Below are positions 32,617 to 43,100 of a DNA stretch of 64,000 bases, one piece after another. A program made the translations under genes and the position numbers. The stretch's first letter is position 1. The number at the start of each line of letters is the position of its first letter. Below the pieces are notes generated by a model. That model had not been told where the DNA came from, ran no database searches, and worked only from the letters and a program-made list of their open reading frames with translations. Origin of the DNA: Galeopsis tetrahit (Eukaryota > Streptophyta > Magnoliopsida > Lamiales > Lamiaceae); contig OY776120.1 in assembly GCA_963675135.1 (NCBI GenBank), positions 21,480,001-21,544,000 of the forward strand. Direction: 5' to 3'.

Positions 32617-33425
32617 ATAGCTATTTGAATATTGTTTTTTGGACCATTTGGTAATTTTTTTTCTATTTTCGTTTATAATAGTAGAGAAGAACATTTTTAA
32701 TTTTTTTTTTTTAGCATTTAAGTGCTTTTAATAAATAGGTCACGTCAAGCTTTGTAAAAAAATAAACTTATAATCACTACAAAAAAAAATATGAGATTTA
32801 GAGACGGATCAAATACCATAAATACCGTATCTAAACAGGTTAGAAATGGATTTTTAAAAAATGAATTTTGGAACCATTTTCTATCCGTTCCTAATCATAT
32901 GGTATCTAATGTCAGGAACAGTTTTCTAAATTCCGTTTCTAAATAAGGGACGGGTTTGGGACCGTTTTTTTCGGTTTCTAAACGATGAACGACCCATTTT
33001 ACATCTGGGTTAAGAATACGTTTGAAAATCTGTTTCTAAATCTGTACCTAAACGAAGAACGACTCGTTTTACATCCGGGTCAAGAATCCGTAGTCCGCAA
33101 CCCACAACCCGAAGCCCAAACTCATCCCAAACCACAACCCGAAGCCCACCCCAACTATTTAAATGACCATTTATTTGGTCTATGTGAGAATTAAACCATA
33201 GTGGGGTTCATGACCCTTTGCTGGGTACCCACCACTTAGACATATAGCTCTTTTGTTTTCTCTTTTAATATTGTATAAATATATTTTTTTAATAATTTTG
33301 TAATTCATTTAATTTATTTCTTTAACATATATATATTCAAATTGTAAATTTTAAATTTGTAAATGTAATTTTTTATTATTAATTTCTAAATTTTATATGT
33401 ATTCAATTTTGGTTCATTTAATAAA
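32617..33425. repeat. Older copy of 27800-28635 with CACTA-D terminus
   Basis: It aligns with 27800-28635 but with many small indels and substitutions. It carries the CACTA start at 32775 and the tRNA-like module near 33187-33240. Similarity stops at about 33425. Confidence 0.8.
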
Positions 33426-34337
33426 ATAATTTCACATATATAATTTTGACCTTAAAGTTATTGTTGCTCCATTTTGATTCCAATTTGTATTTGTATTTTA
33501 TTTATTTCAACATTTATTTCAATGGATACATTTAGTTTTCCTTTCCTACCTCACAGTATTTTATTATCTTGTTATTATACTATTTTGTTGCATTCCATAA
33601 TTTCTATTTCAATGGATATACACTACTAGAAAAATTTGGTATTAGTGCATTAGTTTAAGTACACTTTAAAAGAAATGTATTAAAAACTAGTCTATTAGTA
33701 CATATGGATTCTATATACTTTAATATAATTTACTTTATTAATAAATATATTCAGTTCTTCAAAAAAAAAAAAAAACTATTAATAAATATACTAATAGTAT
33801 AAAATTATAAATATTTAAATAAAATAAAATAAGACTAATAATACATTAGTTGTAATGTCAGGATTGCAGTAAAACGACATTTAATTAAGTTAAGACAAAA
33901 ACTTGTGTGAGACCGTCTCACGGATCTCAATTCGTGAGACGGATCTTTCTTTGACCCATTCAATTATAAAACTGTTCCAACTGCATTAAACCACTCTCCC
34001 TCATTAATTCATTTAAGCCCACCCTCCCGTTCAATGGCCCACACGCATCAAAAGCCTTGTGGACTTTCAAGCCCATGCTTGCCAATTAACTTAATTTGTT
34101 AAATATAGTTAAAAAAATCAAATTAACCATTAATTTATGTTTTTTTTATAAACTAATTAAAATGTAATGCAGTAGTATTTTTTTTATTAAAAAAATTAAT
34201 AAATATTAATAAAAACATTATATACGTTAACTTTTTTATATGAAGTGATTAAAAAATTAACAGCTACCTGATAAGAAATATTTAAGACTAAAAACTTGTT
34301 TGGACATGATTATTTATACTAGTTACATTAATTTTTT

Positions 34338-35562
34338 GGAGAAAATTTCATTTTATGTCTAACTTAGGCCTAATCCAATATATATCCTTTAAGTTTTTAC
34401 TTTTTCGATTTACGTCCTTTTTTGTCCAATTTACGTTCTTTCCGCCGAAAAATTTTAAAACCCACCGAAATGTGAAGAATAAATTGGGATTCCGGCCAAA
34501 TAGTCCAATTTATATCCTTTAAGTTTGAAAATTAAAATTTTCTAAATATCCCATTAAAGATAATAAAAATCTATAAAAGTATCATTAAAAACCAAAAATC
34601 TCATTAAAATTAAAAAAAATAAAATGTGTAAAATAAAATTCAAAATATATCACTAAAATTTCGAAAATATCATTACAAATTATAAAATGTGTAAAATAAA
34701 AATAAAACAATTCTAAAATTTTAAAAATACAAAAAGTAAAAAATTCTACAATTCAAAGAATGGAAAAGGTGTAATTTATAAATTAAGAAATTCAAAATCT
34801 CATTAAAATTTCTATAAACTCTAAAAATCTCATTAATTTATTAAAAATGCGTAGATAAAAAATTACTAATTCTAAAAATCTAATAAGAATAATAAAAATT
34901 ATTAACATTTCATTAAATTTCAGACTTGATTCAGACTTGTTTACCATTAAATTTTTGCTCGAACTCCAAATTTTTTTGGGTCCCACGAGATTTTCCAAGT
35001 CATCGTCGAGGTTGAGTGAAAGTTCCACATCTTGATCGATTTTGGAACCGTCCCAAATTCATTTTCGCGATATTTTTAAAATTGTGGAATTTTTTATTTT
35101 AAACATTTTTAAAATTTTAATTTATATATATTTTTATTTTTATGAGTTTTTAGAAAAAAAAAATATTTAATTTACACATTTTTCAGATTTCTTGAATTGT
35201 AGAAATTATAGATTTTTTTATTTTTATGAGTTTTTAGAAAAAAAAAATTACACATTTTCAGATTTTTTGAATGCAGAATTTATAAATTTTTTAGATTTTT
35301 TATATTTATTTTACACAATATATAAGTTTTTAATGAGATTTTTAGATTTTTAATGAGATTTTTTATTTTTCAGTATTTTTTAATTATTAATTTATAATTT
35401 TGAAACATAAAGGATGTCAATTGGACAATTTGACCGGATTTCGAATTTTCCGGTGGAAAGGACGTAAATTGGACCGAAAATGATGTAAATTGAAAATGTG
35501 AAAACTTAAAGAATATATTCTGGATTAGGCCTAAGTTTCGGGATGTAAAATGAAATTTTCTC
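34338..35562. mobile_element. MULE-type element with long inverted repeats
   Basis: Terminal inverted repeats of well over 100 bp begin GGAGAAAATTTCATTTTA and contain AACTTAGGCCTAATCCA on one side and its complement on the other. The flanks are the exact 9-bp duplication TAATTTTTT (34329-34337, 35563-35571), typical of Mutator-like elements. The middle is low-complexity ATCTCATTAAAATT-type sequence that is itself largely inverted, so the whole 1225 bp could fold back. No transposase was found. Confidence 0.88.
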
Positions 35563-35574
35563 TAATTTTTTGAG

Positions 35575-36985
35575 TTAGTTATTATTTTTACTTGATATAG
35601 TTCACTATTTAAAAAGTGATAGAAGTTTAGTTGAAAAGTGATAATGATTTATAAAATAGTGACTATCATTTTTATTTAAACATTATCAATTTTTATTTAA
35701 ACATTATCACTTTTTAATTCTGAATTAATGAATGAGATTACATATTAGTGGGCATAATTATATTTAATAATTGCATTAGTTTTTTGAGTTAATTATCACT
35801 TTGAAAGAATATCAGTATTCAAAAGGCGATAAAATTTTAGTTGAAAAGTGATAATGATTTATAAAATAATGACTATCACTTTTTATTTAAACATTATGAA
35901 TTTTTAAGTTATCACTTTTTATTTAAACATTATGAATTTTTAAGTTAAACATTATCACTTTTTAATTCTAAATTAATGAATGAGGTTACATGTTAGTGGG
36001 CATGATTATATTTAATAATTGCATTAGTTTTTTTGAGTTAATTGTCACATTGAAAGAATATCGGTATTTAAAAAGTGATAAAAGTTTAGTTAAAAAGTGA
36101 TAATGATTTATAAAATCGTGACTATCACTTTTTATTTAAATATTATCAACTTTTAGTTAAACATTATCAATTTTTAATTCTAACTTAATGAATGAGGTTA
36201 GATATTAGTGTGCATGATTATATTTAATAATTGCATTAGTTTTTTGAGTTAATTTTCATTTGGGCTAGTCTGGGGTGAGACCGTCTTACAGAATGAGATT
36301 CGTGAGATGACCTTCATATATAAAAAGTGATAATGTTTGAGCAAAAAGTGATAGTGTTTAAGTAAAAAGTGACAATCACTTTTTTAAAAAATATTATCAC
36401 TTTTTACTTAAACATTATCACTTTTTTTACAAATCAAAATCTAAATATGGGTTATCCTATCCAAATTTTTGAAATATGGGTTAAAAGGGACCCGTCTCAC
36501 AAAAAAAGATCCGTGAGAAGGTCTCACACAAGTTTTTGTCTTTTCATTTTGAAATAATATCAGTATTCAAAAAGTGATAATAGTTTAGTTATAAAGTGAT
36601 AATAGTTTAGTTATAAAGTGATAATGTTTTTATCAAAAGTGACTATACCTATTTACTTTAACATTATCACTTTTAAATTTATATTTGATGAATTATATTA
36701 TATGTTAGTGAACATGATTATCTTTATTAATTACATCAATATTTTTGAGTTAATTGTCACTTTTTCCTTGATAAAATATCACATTCTAAGTGATAAAAGT
36801 TTAGTTAAAAAGTAATAATTATATTTTTAGTAAAAGTGATTATCACTTTTTAAATAAACATAATCAATTTTTACTTAAATATTATTACTTTTTAATTTTT
36901 AGTTAATGAATGAAGTTATTTAGTAAATATGATTTTTTTTACTAATTGCATTATTATTTTGGATTAATTGTCACTTTTTTATTTG
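35575..36985. repeat. Tandem array, about five units of 212-250 bp
   Basis: Each unit contains AAAAGTGATAATG...ACTATCACTTTTTATTTAAACATTATCA, then AATGAATGAGGTTA..ATTAGTGGGCATGATTATATTTAATAATTGCATTAG. The recurring AATGAATGAG motif sits near 35728, 35976, 36188, 36685 (diverged) and 36902. The array is interrupted by the MITE at 36262-36540, which shares the AAAAAGTGATAATG text. Non-coding. Confidence 0.8.
36262..36540. mobile_element. MULE-type MITE (GTGAGACCGTCTCAC family)
   Basis: It starts GGGCTAGTCTGGGGTGAGAC and ends GTCTCACACAAGTTTTTGTC. The exact 9-bp duplications TTTTCATTT (36253-36261, 36541-36549) define a Mutator-like insertion. At 279 bp it is non-coding. Same family, opposite orientation, as 24643-24927; a fragment is at 33894-33965. 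Confidence 0.92.
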
Positions 36986-37554
36986 ATAGTATATTACTAT
37001 AAAAAAATTGATGTATTATTTTTAATTCAAAATTTTATTATTTTTAAAACAATTTTTTTTTGGGAAATATCAGAAGAATCAAAATATATTAATTATACCA
37101 TTTTGTGGGCCACCGACCTTCTAATTTGTTTGGATTGTTTTTTTACATTATCTCAACTTTTCATGAATTGTGTGATTGTTATTTTTATTATTAGTATTAA
37201 TAATAATAATTTAATATGACATTTGTTAGTGCTATTATAATAATAGAAAAGTGACTATTATAAAATACGTATTAGTATGCTTTGTATTAAATCATTAATA
37301 ATTAGTTGAATAATTAATTCATTATTCATTAATTAATTGTCGAAAATTGATGGTTAATTAACTGTAGTGAAAACTACACAATCACCACATTTAATATTGT
37401 AGTAATAGTTCAATACCTATAGGTACATTAGATTACACACATGGTAAGTAATTGTCATAATAAGTTAAGTGTACTATTAAGTGATATCTAACTACAATAA
37501 TAAATGTAAAAACTAGAATAATAAATGTAAAAAAAAGGAGTTTTTCTTGTAGTG

Positions 37555-37848
37555 ACATTTGGTTTCCCTATGTATTTTATTATCTTGTTATCATACTATT
37601 TTTAGAGATATTTTCTGCAATATATTTTTTATAATTCCAAATTTGATCTCTATAAATTAGATTGAACTTAATTTATCACTCTCCCAAAGTCAACATAACT
37701 TTTAGATCCTTTTACAATTAGCAACGATTCTCCTATTTGTAATAACTCATTTTCTAAATGGACGATAGAAATTATATTTATACTAACTCATTTTTTTAAA
37801 TGATTTTTTTAATCTTAAAACTACGGGAACTTTTAAAAAAAACCTTGG
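37555..37848. other. AT-rich spacer between CACTA-C and the MULE
   Basis: No gene. The first 60 bp repeat sequence found at 33525-33590 (ATTTTATTATCTTGTTAT). The last bases include the left 9-bp target duplication of the next element. Confidence 0.45.
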
Positions 37849-38222
37849 AAATAAGGAGGGATTTTCTGCCGTAAGACAAGGGGTTCGCTCTATCTTATAA
37901 AAGGCGTCTAATGAAAACGTGACACATCATTTTACTTCGTCATATGCGACCGCTCTTCGCAATACTATAAAATATTTATTTTTTATCAAAAAAATTATAA
38001 ATTTACCAAAATATCCTTATAATATTATTTTAAAAATATATATAAATTTACAAATTAACCTTCTTTTATTTTAAAAAATCTCAACCAAATTTCTTTTTCA
38101 TAATAATTCAACTCCAATTAAAAATAATCTCTTGCAATCAGCTTTTCAATTTCTTTCAAGTAAAACCAATACACCCATCGACATAAAAAATTAAAGCAAG
38201 AAATAGAAAAGTTGTGTGGAAA

Positions 38223-38624
38223 ATGGAGAAAGACTACACCGGGTGTTCGCCGGTGGCACCATTGGTCGGCCGCCACCAGACTCTCCCACGCTCGATTTCT
38301 CCGAGTAAGTCTATATCTCATCTCTTGTCCTTCTCAAAATATTCAAACACAGTAAATCTAGGGTTTTCTCAACCATCTTGATTAACCTAATTTGTTTGAA
38401 ATCTTCTGTAATTTTTGAAGAATTAGGGATTTCACTGTGTGTTCGTTGCTATTTTCAGGTACAGCTGGGTGCCGATGGACGTAATGGGTCAGATGCTAAG
38501 TGAGTTTGTGGATGAATATACCGTGCGTGTCGTCGACGTTTTTGCAATGCCTCAGAGTGGGAGTGGGACTGGGGTGAGTGTGGAAATCGTGGATCACGTT
38601 TTTCAGACTAATATAATTGATATG
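38223..38624 (+). pseudogene. RPN11: Captured fragment of 26S proteasome subunit RPN11 (PSMD14)
   Basis: RPN11 is the JAMM deubiquitinase of the proteasome lid. Two exon-like pieces are separated by a 154-bp intron with GTAAGT at 38305 and TTTCAG at 38453-38458. Piece 1 reads RLHRVFAGG..GRPPPDSPTLD once two extra bases after ATGGAG are ignored, matching the RPN11 N-terminus. Piece 2 (38459-38624) reads VPMDVMGQMLSEFVDEYTV and VVDVFAMPQSG...VDHVFQTN, the start of the MPN domain. About 20 residues between the pieces and the catalytic HxH motif are missing, and the Athila element interrupts the fragment at DM|LK. The start is frameshifted, so no functional enzyme is encoded. Confidence 0.88.
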
Positions 38625-39968
38625 TGATTCGGGTGGAATTTACACGTTTTTTATGCACATATGAAGCTCATTTTGATTGTGATTTCATTGATTTATTGGT
38701 CGATTATTGATGTTTTGGTCAAAATAAGAGAAAGGTGGTGTTTTGTCGTTTTTGTAGGAAAAATGACTATTTTGGAAGGTAAAAATACATACCTAATTTT
38801 TAGTGAAGTCAATGAAGGAAGAAACCGAGTTCGTGGGTAAAACGAGTCAAATTTATTCAAGGAAATAATTTGGGGCAATATGTAGCTTGAGCCCCAAGCC
38901 AGTGACCGAGAGAAGAAAAGGAAATTTGAAGAAAAAGGAAAGAGAGAAGATTTGGAAATTGAAGAGAGAAAAGGAAATTATATTTTTGGAAATAATTTTT
39001 TCTAGAAGTTTTAGCCCTAATTTTCAAGTTATAAATAAACCCTCTAATCATACTTTGAGGGGAGAAGGAAAAAGAAGAAGAAGAAGGAGGGAGGCATACG
39101 TTTGGAGAATCCGCTCACGAGGAGAACACCATCCATTAGACTAAGCTTTCTATTTTTCTCTCTTTTTATTTAATTATTTTCATTTGGTTTTGTTAATTTG
39201 ATTATGTTGTTGATTGGCTAGACAACTTGTGGTTCTAAGGCATTGTAGAGATTTGGATTGATGTTTATGAGTAAATTCTTGCTTTAATTGGTGTTTATTT
39301 CTTATTTGCATATTCAACTATCCATTGCAAAGCATGTTGTTAGTGGCCATAATGATTTGCTTGATTCATTGTTAATTGGGGTAGTATCGAGAGATTTATT
39401 CCATTTAATCGTATGCGAATGTGCAACCCGGTATTATTATGATCTCGAGAGAGGATTAATTATCGGAGAGGGAATCGAATGGTCTTAGGAGCTATTTTAG
39501 ATGGTGTAATGTTTGTGATGTAGACATACGAGCTTATATTACATTGCGTCTTTGGGTTAATTTGTATCGAGAGATCGATTAGTTCTTCTTGTGTGATCAC
39601 CCTATTTGAGATAACCTTAATGGCCATTTAAACGAGATAACTCTTATAAACGGACGTCTAAATACTACAATTGCCTTGGAACCCACCTTTTCTCTTTGAG
39701 TTTACATCCATTTTACTTTCGTTTTATGATTTGTATGCCATTTGATCGATTTTATCTTTGCTCTTTGTTGCTTATTCGTGACACTTGGTAGGTAACTTTA
39801 GAGTAAAACATTTTATTCAAAATTTCGATCACGTCTACTTAGAATTCGACTAGCAAACTCCACTTTTATGCTTTAACCTTCTCGTGGGATCGACCTCGTG
39901 CTTATCACGCTACGATAGACGCCGTATACTTGCTGTTGTTTATTTAGTGTTGCATAACACGTGTATCA
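38625..39968 (+). repeat. Athila 5' LTR
   Basis: It begins TGATTCGGGTGGAATTTACA and ends AACACGTGTATCA. It contains the promoter and polyadenylation signals of the element; the repeated text AAACCCTCTAATCATACTTT after GTTATAAATAAA may mark the TATA region. Short frames inside are not genes. Confidence 0.95.
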
Positions 39969-39974
39969 AGTTTA

Positions 39975-39992
39975 TGGCGCCGTTGCCGGGGA
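39975..39992 (+). promoter_or_regulatory. Primer-binding site (tRNA-Asp)
   Basis: TGGCGCCGTTGCCGGGGA, six bases after the 5' LTR, is complementary to the 3' end of plant tRNA-Asp, the primer used by Athila-type elements. Confidence 0.9.
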
Positions 39993-40146
39993 GGTTTTTA
40001 TAAGCTCTAGAGTGTAGGCTAAGAGAGTTTTAGTTTAGACATTTACTTGCTTTCTTTATTTGCAAAAATCCAAAAATATTTGTGTTTGTTACCTTGATCT
40101 TACTTGCAATTCTCACTCTCGTTTGCTCTTTTGATAGACATGGTTT

Positions 40147-43100
40147 ATGATCACACGATCTAGAAGGAATCAACAAGAAGTACTACCTTTAGATCCGGAG
40201 ATTGAGGCCAATTGTCGAAGAAGGAACACCGAAAGGAGAAGACTAGAGTTGGAAAGAATGAATCGAAGAGAGAATCCGGTTGTAGAAGAGGTCGAGGAGG
40301 AGGTTGAGAATCAAGGGGTTGATGGATTTGAGGAACCGAATGGGAATGGGGGAAATCGACCACAAAGGGTACTAAGAGATCATTTCCGCCCAATTCCGAG
40401 GCCATATGGAGGAGCGGGTCGAGAACCCGTAGATGCTCACAATTTCGAACTCAAGCCGGCCTTGATCATGATGGTTCAAAACAACCAATTTGGAGGGTTG
40501 TCAAAGGAGGATCCTAACCTCCATTTATCTCAATTCCTAGAGATAAGTGGAACGGTTAAGATTAATCGTGTCCCTCAAGATTACATCCGTCTCCAATTGT
40601 TCCCATTCTCCCTCCGTGATCGTGCAAAGCAATGGTACATGTCTCTTGATCTAAGGACGATCGAAAATTGGGCCGACCTTGTAGATGCTTTCCTCATGAA
40701 ATACTTCCCTCCAAGCAAGACCATCAAGATAAGAGGAGAAATTTCTTCTTTCATGCAAGACGATGATGAGTCTTTAGCCGAGGCTTGGGAGCGTTTCAAG
40801 GATCTCATACGGAGTTGTCCTCAACATGGGTTCTCAAGAGATCAATTTATTTGCTATTTCTACAACGGGATGGACCATCGAACGAGAGGGATGGTGGACG
40901 CCTCGGCCGGTGGAGGTTCTTTGCTTGGAAAGACGACGGATGAAGGCTATGTGCTTCTAGAGGAGATGGCAAAGAATGGACACCAATGGCCATCCGAAAG
41001 AAGGCAAGGCCGGAAAGTTGCTTCCACTAAGGAGTCGGATGATTTGGCTACTTTATCCAACAAGATGGATAAGTTGACTTCGATGATGGCGGCCAAGTCA
41101 CTAATGGGACCTAGTGATGAACAATATGAAGAGGCCCATTACATGAACAATCAAAGGGATCGTCATTTTCGAGAAAGAGGTTGGAATGAGAGGCAACCTC
41201 CTAATCCGAATCAATATCATCCCGGATTGAGGCAACATGAGAACTTTTCCTATGCCAACACAAGGAATGCCATTGTCCCACCTCCAAATTTTAATGTTAG
41301 AGATGGAGCTATTGTGGAGTCTTCATCAAAAAGATCAATGGAGGATATGTTTGGTGCTTTTATGGGGGAAACTATGAAATTCATGAGAGAGACTAGAGAG
41401 AATGCAAACATAACTCGGCAAAGATTTGAGGAACAAGGAGAAATGATCAAGAATATGGCAAACCACATGAAAGTCATAGAAAAGCAAGTGAGCCAACTTG
41501 CTAATGCCATTGGAAAGCAACACGTTCCGGGGCAATTCCCCTCTAACACGGAGCTAAATCCCAAGGAGCAATGCAAAGCCATAAGGTTAAGAAGTGGGAC
41601 GAGCTACGAAGGGCCCAATATGCCGTTAGAGGAGGAAGTGGTAATGGCACCCGAGGGTGTTGACAAAGATGATGGCTTAGTGAAAGAAAAGGAAGGGGAG
41701 AAGAAGAGTGGGGAGGCAATCCCTCCTTTGTTTAGTAAAAATGTAATGCCCCTCCCATATCCGCAAAGGATGAAGAAGAAGAAGAACTTGGATAGCAAGT
41801 TTGTCAAGTTTGCGGAGATGTTCATGAAACTCCATATCAACATCCCTTTCGCCGAAGCTCTTGAACAAATACCACATTATTTCAAATTCTTGAAGGAGAT
41901 AATGTCAAGCAAGAGGGAAATGGAGGCATATGAGACGGTGCACTTAGCCGAACATTGTAGCTCCGTAATTCAAGCTAAGTTACCTCCAAAGCTTAGGGAT
42001 CCCGGATCCTTCACTTTATCATGCACTATTGGAGATGGAGGTACATTAAGAGCTCTATGTGATTCGGGAGCAAGCATCAACCTCATGCCATTGTCACTCT
42101 TCAAGTCACTTGGTTTAGGAGAGCTCACACCAACCACAATGAACCTCCAATTGGCGGATAGATCCATGACATACCCTTTGGGTATAGTAGAGGATGTGTT
42201 GGTTAAGGTGGATAAGTTCATTTTCCCGGTAGACTTTGTGGTGTTGGATATGGAAGAGGATAAGTATATTCCACTCATCTTGGGAAGGCCATTTTTGGCA
42301 ACCGGTGGAGCTATCATTAATGTGAGGAAGGGGGAGTTGGAGCTTCAAGTGAACAATGAGAAGGTGTTGTTCAACATCTACAAGGCCATCAAGTTTAGAG
42401 ATGATGAGGATGAGGTCTTTGAGTGCAACATGATCAATGATGTGCAAGCTTGTGTGGATATGCACATGGAAAAGAGCAACTCAAAGGACCCACTTGATTT
42501 TTGCATAAGAGAATCTCTTAACTCACTCTCTTCTATTCCCTTTGATTTCAATTTTGATGAGCTTAATGATATAGAATTGTTTGAATATATGTCTTCTCTT
42601 GATGTTTTGAAGGAACTTCCAATCAAAAAGGAGGAGAAATTCATGGAGATACGACAAAAAGCCAAGTTTGGGGGGGTTTTACTTGAAGAGTGTCAAAGAT
42701 TTCCTCACAAAAATCTTGACACTTGGCCCTCTTGTTACACATTGGAAGAACCAAAGGAGGAAGCTAAGGAGGAACCAAAAGCTCAAGAGAAGGGGAGGAA
42801 GCTTGACTTGAAACCACTTCCGGAGCACTTGAGATATGCTTATCTTGAACAAGGTGACCTCTTTCCGGTTATTGTTTCATCACACTTGCATGAGTTTGAG
42901 TTAGAAAAATTGCTTAGGGTGCTTAGAACTTATAAATCGGCGATTGGTTGGGATATTTCGGATTTGAAGGGTATACCGGCTCATATTTGCATGCATAAAA
43001 TTAGATTAGATGAGTCTATTAAGCCTAAAGCCCAAGGTCAAAGAAGATTGAACCCCATAATGCAAGATGTAGTAAGAAAAGAAGTGTTGAAGTGGTTAGA

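Larger units (their letters stand above)
33621..37554. mobile_element. Non-autonomous CACTA element (family C)
   Basis: The ends are CACTACTAGAAAAATTTGG (33621) and GTTTTTCTTGTAGTG (ends 37554), with flanks ATA / ACA in a target that reads GGATACATTTGG at a duplicate nearby (about 33523), consistent with a 3-bp duplication plus one later change. It has no transposase. The 3.9-kb body consists of a MITE fragment (33894-33965), a MULE-type element (34338-35562), a tandem array and a further MITE. Short frames inside are not genes. Confidence 0.78.
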
